Source: an uncultured Bacilli bacterium (GTDB taxonomy: Bacteria; Bacillota_I; Bacilli_A; RFN20; CAG-449). Taken from it: 64,000 bases of DNA. Shown one piece after another: positions 43,806 through 52,605 of the stretch; the first letter of the stretch is position 1, and each line of letters opens with the position of its first letter. Below the pieces are notes generated by a model. The model saw nothing but the letters and a program-made list of their open reading frames with translations, made no database searches and was not told the DNA's origin. The position numbers and the translations under genes are program-made. The DNA lies in contig CANRPC010000004.1 in assembly GCA_947632435.1 (NCBI GenBank), positions 1 through 64,000 on the forward strand. The letters run 5' to 3'.

Positions 43806-44981
43806 ATGTTAATTAATTGTGGAGAATGTGGCAAACAAATTTCAGACAAGGCAGTAATGTGCCCACATTGTGGATATCCTATTGGTTCTAATTTAAAAAA
43901 AATAAAAGTGAAAGCACACAAAAGATTACCAAATGGCTTTGGTCAAATAACAAAAGTCACCTATCATAATTTAAATAAGCCATATAGAGTGATGACTACA
44001 ATTGGAGTTAATGAAAAAGGAAAGCCAATAGTCAAATTATTAGAACCAGTCGCTTATTTTAAAACATATAATGAAGCCTATGAGGCTTTGTTAAATTATA
44101 ATAAATTAAAAAATAATTCGGGTTCACAGATAAATATGACTATGAATGATTTGTATGAAAAGTGGATTAAAAATAACTTTGATCAAAATATAAATAAAAA
44201 AACGCTTGTGATTTATAGATCAAATTGGAATATTTGTAAAGACTTACATGATGTTCAAATATCATCTTTAACAGTAATCAAATTAAAGGAATTTATTGAA
44301 AATCTTAATACCACTTCTGGTCAAAAAATTCGTATAAGAAATATGTTATCAACAATGTTAAAATATGCAATTTCTCTTGATTTAATAGATAAAAATATTG
44401 CTAGTAACATTATATTGCCAATTGAAATTAAGATGGATAGTAAAAATAAATATCGTGGTCATGAAAGTTTTACATTAGAAGAAATGAAAATATTATGGAA
44501 TAATACAGACAATAAAATTGTTAAATTAATATTAGTTCAATGTTTTATGGGATGGCGACCAACAGAATTATGTAGTTTACGCAAAGAAAATATTAATATA
44601 AACGATATGATTATTACTGCTGGTGTCAAAACGGAAAGTGGCAAAAATAGATCAGTACCTATTCATCCATTAATTCAAAATTTTGTGATTGAAATATATA
44701 ATGATCTTTGTAATAGAAATACTGCTTTGATGTTTTATATTACTTATCGTTCGTACTTTATTCAAATATTAAAAAAAATTGGTATTAAAAATAATCATAA
44801 ACCACACGATTGTCGTGTGACTTTTATTACAAATTGTAAAACTAATGGAGTTGAAGAATATAGCATAAAACGTTTTGCAGGTCATAAAATTCAAGACATT
44901 ACAGAATCCGTATATACAAAGCATGATATAAAATGGTTTAAAAATGAAATTAATAAACTAAAAAAATATGTTTATGAATAA
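43806..44981 (+). CDS. int: Tyrosine integrase with N-terminal zinc ribbon
   Basis: 391 residues. Residues 1-28 are a zinc ribbon (NCGECGKQISDKAVMCPHCGYPIG), then an arm-binding region, a SAM-like core-binding domain (~115-210) and a catalytic domain with GWRPTELCSLRKENI (Arg), KTESGKNR (Lys), KPHDCRVTF (H-x-x-R), FAGHKIQD (His) and SVYTKHDIKW (Tyr nucleophile). It integrates and excises the prophage. The only rightward prophage gene; GAGG lies 9 bases before the ATG. Confidence 0.93.
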   Translation: MLINCGECGKQISDKAVMCPHCGYPIGSNLKKIKVKAHKRLPNGFGQITKVTYHNLNKPYRVMTTIGVNEKGKPIVKLLEPVAYFKTYNEAYEALLNYNKLKNNSGSQINMTMNDLYEKWIKNNFDQNINKKTLVIYRSNWNICKDLHDVQISSLTVIKLKEFIENLNTTSGQKIRIRNMLSTMLKYAISLDLIDKNIASNIILPIEIKMDSKNKYRGHESFTLEEMKILWNNTDNKIVKLILVQCFMGWRPTELCSLRKENININDMIITAGVKTESGKNRSVPIHPLIQNFVIEIYNDLCNRNTALMFYITYRSYFIQILKKIGIKNNHKPHDCRVTFITNCKTNGVEEYSIKRFAGHKIQDITESVYTKHDIKWFKNEINKLKKYVYE

Positions 44982-45056
44982 CAAAATTTGTAATAAAATT
45001 TAAACTTATTTTAAACCTTAATTTGTAGAAAATAATTACACAAAAAATCTATTTAT

Positions 45057-45075
45057 GCATACACAATTCATACAC
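45057..45075 (-). repeat. Inverted copies of the GTGTATGAA repeat; probable attachment-end region
   Basis: GCATACAC (45057-45064) and TTCATACAC (45067-45075) are minus-strand copies of the repeats upstream of int. The 155-bp AT-rich gap between int and the first chromosomal gene should contain the right prophage junction; the core cannot be identified because the left end is not in view. Confidence 0.45.
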
Positions 45076-45136
45076 ATATCAAAAAAAATGCTGTTTTTCT
45101 ATTATTTTTTTAAAATAAAATAAATTATTTATATAA

Positions 45137-45982
45137 TTAGTTTTCAAAGCTATTATTCAGACTAATTTTTACATTTTCTAAAGTAAATGGATGTTTAAAA
45201 GAAAGAAAAACAGCCTTTAATTTTAAATTATCTTGCAAAGAAAAATTTCCATAAAGTTCATCACCGATTATAGGATGATTTAAATAGGCAAAACTAATTC
45301 TAATTTGATGTTTTCTTCCTGTTAATATTGTTGCTTGTACTAATGAACTATCATTAAATTCATCTAAAACTTCATATTTTGTTACTGCTAATAAATCACT
45401 ATGTTTTAAAACAACCATTTTTTTAGAATTATGCCTGTCTTTACCTAAATAAAGACTTATTGTTCCTTTTTTTTCTTTTAATTTACCTTGACATAAAAGA
45501 ATATATTTCTTATTTATTAAATGTTTTTCCATCATGAAAGAAAAAATTGAACATGCTAAAAAGTTTTTAGCAAATATAACTATCCCTTGGGCTTTAAAAT
45601 CTAAACGTTGCAAAGGGTACACTATAGGATCTTCTTTTTTATTTTCCAAATAAAATGCCACTGCATTTATTAATGTTTTATTATCTTCACCATCAGAATG
45701 AACAAGTATTCTTGGATTTTTATATACCGCGATAAAAAAAGAATCTTCATATAGAATATCTATTTTTTTATTATAAATAGGTACTTCTTTTTCTTCAGAA
45801 ACAATTTTTAAAACATCATTAAATTTTACAATATAATCTAATTTTACTTTTTCATCATTGACAAAAACCATGTTAGAATTACGGATTTCTTCAATCTTAG
45901 ATCTCCCAACATGGAATTTTTTTAAATATGTTTTTAAATCAATATTATTATCTTTAACTATTACTTTAATTTCATGTAACAT
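45137..45982 (-). CDS. RluA-family pseudouridine synthase
   Basis: 281 residues from MLHEIKVIVKDNN. N-terminal S4 RNA-binding domain (~10-70, KFHVGRSKIEEIRNSNMVFVN), then the catalytic domain with PLQRLDFKAQGIVIFAKN; the catalytic Asp of RLD is present though the following residues differ from the usual RLDKxTSG. TGRKHQIRISFAYLNHPIIGDELYG is the conserved C-terminal block. It modifies rRNA (RluC/D type). Two bases after the DegV stop, so one operon. First chromosomal gene beside the prophage. Confidence 0.88.
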   Translation of the reverse strand: MLHEIKVIVKDNNIDLKTYLKKFHVGRSKIEEIRNSNMVFVNDEKVKLDYIVKFNDVLKIVSEEKEVPIYNKKIDILYEDSFFIAVYKNPRILVHSDGEDNKTLINAVAFYLENKKEDPIVYPLQRLDFKAQGIVIFAKNFLACSIFSFMMEKHLINKKYILLCQGKLKEKKGTISLYLGKDRHNSKKMVVLKHSDLLAVTKYEVLDEFNDSSLVQATILTGRKHQIRISFAYLNHPIIGDELYGNFSLQDNLKLKAVFLSFKHPFTLENVKISLNNSFEN

Positions 45983-45984
45983 AA

Positions 45985-46848
45985 TTAAATCTTTTTTGAA
46001 GCGGCAATTGCTAAAGATCCTGGTCCAATATGACAAGAAACTGACAAAGATAAAGGATTAAGTACATAATCTATACAATTAGGAAATTCTTCCTTAACTA
46101 AAGCAAAAAACTCTTGTGCTTCAACATCGTTATGCGTATATGCACACGCAAGATGTATATTTTCCATACTTCCATAACGGTTTTTTATATCTGCTTTCAT
46201 AGCATCTAACATAACTTTAATTGCCTTTTTACTACCTCTTACTTTAGCAAAGGCATCAAGTTTTTCACCTTGAATTTGAAGTACTGGTTTGATGCCAAAT
46301 AGTTTACCAAAAGCCGCGCCTGCTGGAGTAACTCTTCCGCCTTTACATAAGTATTTTAAATTATCTACCATAATATAAATTGAAGATTCAAATTTTACAC
46401 TTTCTAAGAAGTCTTTAATTTCTTTACCATTTAATCCTCTTTTAACAAGTTCTAATGCATCTAAAGAAGATTGTCTTTGTGTAACGGAAATTCTTTGATT
46501 ATTAACCACGAATACTTTGCCATTATATTCATCTTCTTGAGCTAATAAAGTCGCAGTTTCACAACTTTTTGATAATCCTGAACTCATAGGAATATGCACT
46601 ATTTGGTCATAATCTTTTAAAAGATTATTCCAAAGCTCCATTATTTCACCAATTGCAGGTTGTGATGTAGAAATATCAGCATCATTTAATAATAAATCAT
46701 AAAATTCTTTTTGTGATAAATTAATATCCTCATAATATTGTTTACCATCAATCATAAAAGGCATTGGCAAAATATATAATCCTAATTCTTTTGCTTCATT
46801 AGGACTAATTCCGCTATTAGAATCAGTGACAACGGCGATTTTTGGCAT
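45985..46848 (-). CDS. DegV family fatty-acid-binding protein (FakB-like)
   Basis: 287 residues from MPKIAVVTDSNSGIS, the start set by TGGAGGA. Typical DegV blocks: LGLYILPMPFMIDGKQYYEDI, STSQPAIGE, HIPMSSGLSKSCETATLLA (ligand-binding Ser), LCKGGRVTPAGAAFGKLFGIKPVLQI, and CHIGPGSLAIAA. DegV/FakB proteins bind a fatty acid and present it to the kinase FakA for phosphorylation. Followed directly by the pseudouridine synthase. Confidence 0.9.
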   Translation of the reverse strand: MPKIAVVTDSNSGISPNEAKELGLYILPMPFMIDGKQYYEDINLSQKEFYDLLLNDADISTSQPAIGEIMELWNNLLKDYDQIVHIPMSSGLSKSCETATLLAQEDEYNGKVFVVNNQRISVTQRQSSLDALELVKRGLNGKEIKDFLESVKFESSIYIMVDNLKYLCKGGRVTPAGAAFGKLFGIKPVLQIQGEKLDAFAKVRGSKKAIKVMLDAMKADIKNRYGSMENIHLACAYTHNDVEAQEFFALVKEEFPNCIDYVLNPLSLSVSCHIGPGSLAIAASKKI

Positions 46849-47034
46849 AAATTTCCTCCATGTTTCTTTTTTTATTTTAGCAATTAAAATGCTAAATCTC
46901 AAGAAAGTATCATTTTCAAAAATAAAAGTACAAATTAAACTACACTATGTTGCCTTTATTTGGTATAATTATAATTAATTAAAAGAAATTAATTCAATTA
47001 TTTCTTTTTAAATTTAGACTACACTTTAAAAAAT

Positions 47035-47634
47035 ATGTATATGAAAACTAATACCTTAACTACTAAAGATAAAATTATTAAAGCGTTTTTAAAGCTTATA
47101 ACTATTAAAGATTTTGAACATATAACTATCAAAGATATTGCTCATTATGCAGAAATTCATCGAATAACATTTTACGATTATTACACTGATAAATATGAGT
47201 TATTAGATGATATTTACCAGCAAATGAAACAAGAAGCCACTATAGAATCTACAAAAATTAATAAAAAGAATAATATTAATGAATCAAGTTATTTAGGTGT
47301 TTCAAATTACTTACATTGTTTTGTTAATGCACTAAAAAAAAGAAATGAACTAGTAATTGCATTAGCGAATCAAACAGGTGGTTATATTTATTTTGCTTTT
47401 GTAACATTTTTAAATGATTCTTTTTGCAAATTAATTACCTATCACAATAAAGAAAAAAAATTAATTTATTCGCTTGAGCAAACATCATCATTTATGATTG
47501 GAGGTATTATTTCCTTTGTTATTTCTTCTTATAAACAAGGAAAATATAAAGATGAAAATTACGATAAATTATTTTATGATGCTCAAAACTTAATTCAAAA
47601 ATTGTTTTTAAGTAATATTATCTTTGTTGATTAA
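47035..47634 (+). CDS. TetR/AcrR family transcriptional regulator
   Basis: 199 residues. N-terminal helix-turn-helix with [33 protein letters not shown]; the C-terminal ligand domain has the TetR_C_3-like end [19 protein letters not shown]. No Shine-Dalgarno is clear before the ATG (a second ATG is two codons on). Divergent from degV; the intergenic region contains TATAAT sequences and two direct ACTACACT copies. Its stop overlaps the convergent glyA stop by four bases. Confidence 0.85.
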   Translation: MYMKTNTLTTKDKIIKAFLKLITIKDFEHITIKDIAHYAEIHRITFYDYYTDKYELLDDIYQQMKQEATIESTKINKKNNINESSYLGVSNYLHCFVNALKKRNELVIALANQTGGYIYFAFVTFLNDSFCKLITYHNKEKKLIYSLEQTSSFMIGGIISFVISSYKQGKYKDENYDKLFYDAQNLIQKLFLSNIIFVD

Positions 47635-48878
47635 TATGGCAAAGGATATTTTTCAAGTAAATTAATAACTTTAGTTTTAACTTCTTGTAAAATTAAATTG
47701 TTCTTAGGATTAGAAAGTGCTAAATCAATTAAATCAGCAATAATTTCCATATCTTTTTCATTAAGACCTCTTGTAGTTAAAGCAGGAGTTCCTAATCTTA
47801 TTCCCGAAGCTAAAAATGGTTTTTCTTTATCATTTGGAATAGTATTTTTATTAACTGTTATATTCACAGAATCTAAAAGCGTTTCGGCTTCTTTTCCTGT
47901 TAAATTAGTCTTTGATTTTACATCTAATAATAAAAGGTGATTATCTGTTCCATTAGAAATTACATGATACCCTTTATTTTTAAAACATTGAGCTAAAACA
48001 TTTGCATTTTTTATAACTTGTTGTTGATATAATTTAAAATCTTCATTTAATGCTTCTTTAAAGGCAACAGCTTTCGCGGCAATAACATGCATTAAAGGGC
48101 CGCCTTGTATTCCAGGAAAAACATTTTTGTCGATTTTTTTGGCAATTTCTTCATTATTAGTCAAAATAATTCCACCTCGAGGACCTCTTAAGGTTTTATG
48201 TGTTGTTGAAGTAACAACATCTGCATAATCACATGGATTTTGATGTAATCCTGCAGCAACTAATCCAGCAATATGTGCCATATCAACCATTAAATATGCA
48301 CCTACTTTATCAGCAATTGCTTTAAATTTAGCAAAATCTATTTTTCTTGGATAAGCAGAAGCTCCAGCAATAATTAGTTTTGGTTTTACTTCTAATGCAA
48401 TGCGCTCAATTTCATCATAATCAAGACATTCACTTTCTAAATTTACTCCATAAAAATAACTTTGATAATCTTGACCTGAAAAAGATAATTTGTAGCCATG
48501 AGTTAAATGACCTCCATGATCTAAAGCCATACCCAAAATAACATCTTGATTATTTAAAAGGGCACGATAAACTCCCATATTTGCTTGTGAGCCAGAATGT
48601 GGTTGAACATTAACATATTTAACATTAAAAAGCTTTTTTAATCTTTCTTTTGCCAAAGTTTCTACAACATCAATATATTCACAACCTCCATAATATCTTT
48701 TATTTACATAACCTTCAGCATATTTATTTGTCAAAATTGAACCTTGTGCTTCCAAAACAGCTTTTGAAACATAATTTTCTGAAGCGATTAACTCCAAATG
48801 AGTTTGTTGACGTTCCTTCTCTTTTTCAATCGCCAAATAAATTTCTTCATCAATTTCTTTTAAATTTTTATTATTCAT
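47631..48878 (-). CDS. glyA: Serine hydroxymethyltransferase
   Basis: 415 residues, standard length. Start at [13 protein letters not shown] after AAAGGTGATTAAG. Conserved blocks: [54 protein letters not shown] and [15 protein letters not shown], with the pyridoxal-phosphate Lys in THKTLRG. It interconverts serine and glycine with tetrahydrofolate, supplying one-carbon units. One base after the phosphatase gene. Confidence 0.97.
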   Translation of the reverse strand: MNNKNLKEIDEEIYLAIEKEKERQQTHLELIASENYVSKAVLEAQGSILTNKYAEGYVNKRYYGGCEYIDVVETLAKERLKKLFNVKYVNVQPHSGSQANMGVYRALLNNQDVILGMALDHGGHLTHGYKLSFSGQDYQSYFYGVNLESECLDYDEIERIALEVKPKLIIAGASAYPRKIDFAKFKAIADKVGAYLMVDMAHIAGLVAAGLHQNPCDYADVVTSTTHKTLRGPRGGIILTNNEEIAKKIDKNVFPGIQGGPLMHVIAAKAVAFKEALNEDFKLYQQQVIKNANVLAQCFKNKGYHVISNGTDNHLLLLDVKSKTNLTGKEAETLLDSVNITVNKNTIPNDKEKPFLASGIRLGTPALTTRGLNEKDMEIIADLIDLALSNPKNNLILQEVKTKVINLLEKYPLPY

Positions 48879-48879
48879 C

Positions 48880-49362
48880 TTAATCACCTTTATCATCATT
48901 ATTTATATGCTTTTTTTGAATATAATTTAAAAAAGCTAATAATCCTTCTAAAATATCTTGATATGCTTTTTGAAAATCTCTTGTATACCAAGGATCAGAA
49001 ATATCTCTTGGAAAATTCGAAAAATCTAATAAACGATAAAATTTATGATCTTCGTCTTGTCCAAAAAAATATTTTAATGCTCTAATATTAGAATTTGCCA
49101 TGCCAATTAAATAATCAAATTTAAAATAATCATCATACGTAATTTTTCTTGCTCTTTTTAAAGAACAATCAATATTTAAAGAACTTAATATTTCTTTTGT
49201 AGCATAATAAACTGAATTGCCTTCTTCTTCAGAACTAGTTCCTGCTGATTCAACATAAATTTCTTTTTCTAGGTTTTTCTTTTTTAACAAATCTTTAAAT
49301 AAATATTCCGCCATTGGAGAACGGCATATATTTCCATAACAAATAAATAAAACTTTAATCAT
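48880..49362 (-). CDS. Low-molecular-weight protein tyrosine phosphatase
   Basis: 160 residues. Catalytic P-loop [17 protein letters not shown] (CX5R with N and S) at residues ~6-22; the general-acid Asp is in [16 protein letters not shown]. Family members remove phosphate from protein tyrosine or arginine. In one operon with glyA. Confidence 0.93.
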   Translation of the reverse strand: MIKVLFICYGNICRSPMAEYLFKDLLKKKNLEKEIYVESAGTSSEEEGNSVYYATKEILSSLNIDCSLKRARKITYDDYFKFDYLIGMANSNIRALKYFFGQDEDHKFYRLLDFSNFPRDISDPWYTRDFQKAYQDILEGLLAFLNYIQKKHINNDDKGD

Positions 49363-49380
49363 ATTTCTTACTTTTATTTA

Positions 49381-49420
49381 AAAAAGTTGTAGCAATGCTT
49401 GAAAACAAAACTACAACTTA
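49381..49420 (-). terminator. Terminator downstream of mscL
   Basis: Perfect AAGTTGTAG / CTACAACTT stem with an 18-base loop, then TTTTTT on the minus strand. Confidence 0.8.
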
Positions 49421-49430
49421 TAAATTTTAA

Positions 49431-49982
49431 TTAGTTATCTTTCTTTAATAAATCACGAATTTCCATTAAAAGATCTAATTCTGTAACAGGTTTTGGTTCT
49501 TTTGCTTTAGCTTCTAATTCTAAGCGTTCTTTTTCTTTTTCTAAAGCTAAACGTTCCGCGGCTTCTTTTTCTTGTCTTGCATGTATTTTCTTATGGAATG
49601 CCATAGCAACTTTAACAATAATAAATAATGTTAATGCGACAAACAAGAAATTAATAATTGATTCAATAAATGCGCTCCAACTTATATAAATAACACTATA
49701 ATATGAAACACCATTTACTACAATTGGTGTTGCTTCAGAACTAGCTTCAGCAGTTTTTAAATATTCTTCCATTGTGATAGTTCCAGGACCTTTTAAAACT
49801 GTGCAAAGCTCTGCGCCTTTGGAAACAAATGATAATGCCCAGTTAACAATAGGCATCAAAACTTTTTGGTTCAAAGTAGTAACTATAGTGTTAAAAGCAC
49901 CACCAATAATAACACCTACAGCTAAATCTAGGACATTTCCCCTAGTAATGAATTCTTTAAATTCTTTAAAAAACTTCTTCAT
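49431..49982 (-). CDS. mscL: Large-conductance mechanosensitive channel
   Basis: 183 residues. N-terminal [30 protein letters not shown] is the gate-forming helix; a periplasmic loop of ~55 residues and second helix ([21 protein letters not shown]) follow. The C-terminal cytoplasmic helix is long and charged ([21 protein letters not shown]), making the protein longer than the ~130-150 usual. It opens under hypo-osmotic stress. AAGGAG precedes the start. Confidence 0.93.
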   Translation of the reverse strand: MKKFFKEFKEFITRGNVLDLAVGVIIGGAFNTIVTTLNQKVLMPIVNWALSFVSKGAELCTVLKGPGTITMEEYLKTAEASSEATPIVVNGVSYYSVIYISWSAFIESIINFLFVALTLFIIVKVAMAFHKKIHARQEKEAAERLALEKEKERLELEAKAKEPKPVTELDLLMEIRDLLKKDN

Positions 49983-50067
49983 AAACTTTTTTTGCTCCTT
50001 AATATTAAGTATAATTAAAATGTATCTGTAATTTCAAGAAAGACAAGAAAGAAGTGAATATAATTAA

Positions 50068-51216
50068 ATGAAAAAATCATCAAAATACGTATTACAAATC
50101 TTTCTTTATTGTTTTTTATTTATCTTTTTTTTAATTATTATGTCTTCTAAAACAGCATCTTCTTGGTGGACAAAAAATATTGCTGTTTATTATCATGAAA
50201 TAATTGGTACAATTACAAATATTCTTCCTTTTAATTTATTTGAATTAATTGTTTTATTATTAGTTAGTTTAGCTCTTTATTATTTTGTAAAAATAATTCA
50301 ATCTTTTAAACAAAAAAACAAATTTCTTATCGCTAAAAGAATTTATAATTTTTTTACATATTTTTTGAAATTAATTTTAATATATACCGCGATTGCTGGA
50401 GTGGCATTTTATCGTGAAGCTTTACCATTTAAGCTATATGAAGATGAAGTTAGTCAAGAATATCTAGATTCTGCTTTAAATTATTATTTATCTGACTATA
50501 ATTCATTAAGTAAAACTTTTGCAAGAAATAATAAAAATGTTTCAATATGTCCTTATTCATTTTCTGAATTAAGTTCATTAATGCAAAAAGAAATCACTAG
50601 ATTAGATAAATTTGATTATTTCACTAAGCATAATGCCAAAGCAAAAAGCGCTATAATTTCACCCATTCTAAGTGAACTTCACATAACGGGTATTAACTTT
50701 GCCTTTTCTTCAGAAGCTATGGTAAATACTTCAATGCCAAGTATTGATTTACCATTTACTATAGCTCATGAAATTGCTCATAACAAAGGAGTTTTAAGAG
50801 AGGATGATGCAAATTTAGTCGCGTTATATATTTGTATGACATCACAAGATAATTATGTACGTTATTCTGGTTATTTTCGTGGTTTTTATAGCCTTTTAGA
50901 AATAAAACAATTAACTTCTTATGCTGATTATGAAGGCATTGTTAAGCAACTGAGTCAAGAAATATTATATGATAATAACGATTATGTAAATTATTTCCGC
51001 AAGCACGACATGATGAAAGATGTAGCAAATTTCTTTAATAATATTTACTTAAAATTTTATGGACAAAAAGATGGTGTTGGAACTTACGATGATAGAAGCG
51101 ATGTAGAAGATACCAATCAAAAAGATGAAAATGGTCATCCTATATATCAATATATAAACTATTCGCCATTTCAAAAAATGATGCTTGAATTATATAAAGA
51201 TTATTTTTCTGTATAA
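50068..51216 (+). CDS. DUF3810 family membrane protein with HEIAH metalloprotease motif
   Basis: 382 residues. Three N-terminal membrane helices (about 7-27, 57-80, 95-115), then an outer domain with FTIAHEIAHNKGVLREDDANLVA, an HExxH zinc motif with a downstream acidic candidate ligand, and ENGHPIYQYINYSPFQKMML near the end. DUF3810 proteins are putative membrane zinc peptidases; substrate unknown. Confidence 0.85.
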   Translation: MKKSSKYVLQIFLYCFLFIFFLIIMSSKTASSWWTKNIAVYYHEIIGTITNILPFNLFELIVLLLVSLALYYFVKIIQSFKQKNKFLIAKRIYNFFTYFLKLILIYTAIAGVAFYREALPFKLYEDEVSQEYLDSALNYYLSDYNSLSKTFARNNKNVSICPYSFSELSSLMQKEITRLDKFDYFTKHNAKAKSAIISPILSELHITGINFAFSSEAMVNTSMPSIDLPFTIAHEIAHNKGVLREDDANLVALYICMTSQDNYVRYSGYFRGFYSLLEIKQLTSYADYEGIVKQLSQEILYDNNDYVNYFRKHDMMKDVANFFNNIYLKFYGQKDGVGTYDDRSDVEDTNQKDENGHPIYQYINYSPFQKMMLELYKDYFSV

Positions 51217-51295
51217 TTTTTATCATTTTGGTTATACTATATCTTTTTTGAATAATCCAATTCTAATTGTAAATACTATTTTTGAGGAGTTTAAT

Positions 51296-51496
51296 ATGAA
51301 TCAAAAAAAGTATTTAAAATCATTTAATGAAAAAAGTAAAGAAATTCTCAATGATAATGATCTCACTGAAGAAGAAATTATCTATGATGAAACCCAAATT
51401 GGTCCTCAAGAAGAACCATTTCTATTTGAATATTCTATGGATTTAGTAGCATGGGATCAATATTTAAAAAATCTTAACAAAAAAAATCGAGAATAA
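51296..51496 (+). CDS. Small acidic protein
   Basis: 66 residues from MNQKKYLKSFNEKSKEIL, with GAGGAG eight bases upstream. Acidic (DLTEEEIIYDETQIG), soluble, no family recognised. Downstream of the DUF3810 gene and followed by a plus-strand terminator. Confidence 0.65.
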   Translation: MNQKKYLKSFNEKSKEILNDNDLTEEEIIYDETQIGPQEEPFLFEYSMDLVAWDQYLKNLNKKNRE

Positions 51497-51603
51497 ATAT
51501 CCATGCATCTTTATGATCTTTTTGATTTTTTAAGCAGAAGATATACAAAGTTGCTCGATGTTTGATACGCAAGAATGATAAAATGCATATTGTTGATTTT
51601 TTT

Positions 51604-51628
51604 AAAGCCGCATCTTGCGGTTTTTTTT
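51604..51628 (+). terminator. Rho-independent terminator
   Basis: CCGC-ATCTT-GCGG hairpin with flanking A/T pairs, then eight T on the plus strand. Ends the DUF3810 transcript; it lies about 110 bases after the small gene. Confidence 0.8.
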
Positions 51629-51635
51629 GATTTCA

Positions 51636-51795
51636 AAGGGAGTTCCTTGAAGGTAATGTTTTCAACATAGTCGGATCGCCGTGCCGCCATTTAGCATGAA
51701 GTTCACGCCGAAGACGGAATAAAGCTCCTTGCGTACTTTCATAATCTTTTTGGTGCGAAGAAGTCCTGCAATTCCTTGATTCCCTATGGAATACA
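51636..51795. other. GC-rich structured intergenic element, unknown
   Basis: About 160 bases markedly richer in G/C than the surroundings, between a plus-strand terminator and a minus-strand gene. It has hairpins TTCAA(..)TTGAA, ATGTT-TTC-AACAT and ATTCC(..)GGAAT and ends in a T-run on the plus strand. The minus strand is open for ~58 codons without a start (ending HAKWRHGDPTMLKTLPSRNSL minus one residue), which may only reflect GC content. Candidates: small RNA, dispersed repeat, or gene remnant. Confidence 0.4.
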
Positions 51796-52458
51796 CTATG
51801 CTTCTTTTTTTATTTTTATTTTATCAAGTAAATAAATAATAAACGCAAAAGAAAAATAAAAAACAGTTAAAAATAATACCCATTTTGCAACATTTAACGT
51901 ACCAATCTCTTTATAATTTAAAAAAAAGTATGGGAAAATTGTCCCTTTAAAATTATATGGTAAAATAACTCCTCGAAAAATAATAATTGCAACATAAATT
52001 AAAGGTAAACTCATAGAAATAAAAACATCCTTTAGCTTAATATGTTTACGCTCATCAAAAAGGAAAAAGTCAAAAATAAAAAGTAAAGGAACTAAAATAT
52101 GCTTTGTTAAATTACCAATTTCATACCAAGATGGAGAAAAAATATTTTCCACTAAAACAAAATTATAAATAATAAAAGTTATCGCAATTATTATTAAAGC
52201 ATAATATTTAAGTTTTAAAAAATATATGTTTTTTTTATAAATAATTCCTTGTAAAATATTTTGATAATTTTTTCTTGTAACTAAAAAAATAACAATAAAG
52301 CATAATATATTGGAAAGTGTCGTGTAATAAACTATGGCATCAAAATCGAAATTTTCTCCTTTTAGTAGTTTAAAACAATCTAAAATGCCTAGAAAGCATA
52401 AACATAAGAAGATAACATGATAGATTAATTGATTAATTTGATTTTTCATTTTTAACAT
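51796..52458 (-). CDS. Pr6Pr (FAR-17a/AIG1-like) family membrane protein
   Basis: 220 residues with six predicted membrane helices and the family-like FDAIVYYTTLSNILCFIVIFL and NLTKHILVPLLFIFDFFLFDERKHIK segments (conserved His/Asp in helix 4). Bacterial members are uncharacterised. No strong ribosome binding site; translation may start at a second ATG three codons in. Confidence 0.75.
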   Translation of the reverse strand: MLKMKNQINQLIYHVIFLCLCFLGILDCFKLLKGENFDFDAIVYYTTLSNILCFIVIFLVTRKNYQNILQGIIYKKNIYFLKLKYYALIIIAITFIIYNFVLVENIFSPSWYEIGNLTKHILVPLLFIFDFFLFDERKHIKLKDVFISMSLPLIYVAIIIFRGVILPYNFKGTIFPYFFLNYKEIGTLNVAKWVLFLTVFYFSFAFIIYLLDKIKIKKEA

Positions 52459-52605
52459 TTTCTCTAATATTCATTATTTTCTATTTTTTTATTAATATAC
52501 TTTTTTGTTTTATTTTTTATTTCATTTAATTAAGCCATTATTATTAATATAATAATTTTCTTTTTTTAAAGCTTAAAAAGTTATATAATTACTTTGGTGA
52601 TTAAA

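Noticed and set aside
1-45000. Recoded TGA (genetic code 4) as in mycoplasmas
   Set aside because: All large genes are intact under the standard code, Trp is TGG, and stops inspected were TAA or TAG; nothing requires TGA as sense.
51636-51795. SRP (4.5S/scr) RNA gene upstream of dnaX
   Set aside because: The conserved GGAAGGAAGCAGC-type core is absent on both strands.
51640-51813. Minus-strand open frame of ~58 codons in the GC-rich element
   Set aside because: No start codon or ribosome binding site; GC-rich DNA lacks stops by chance. Kept only as a possible remnant.
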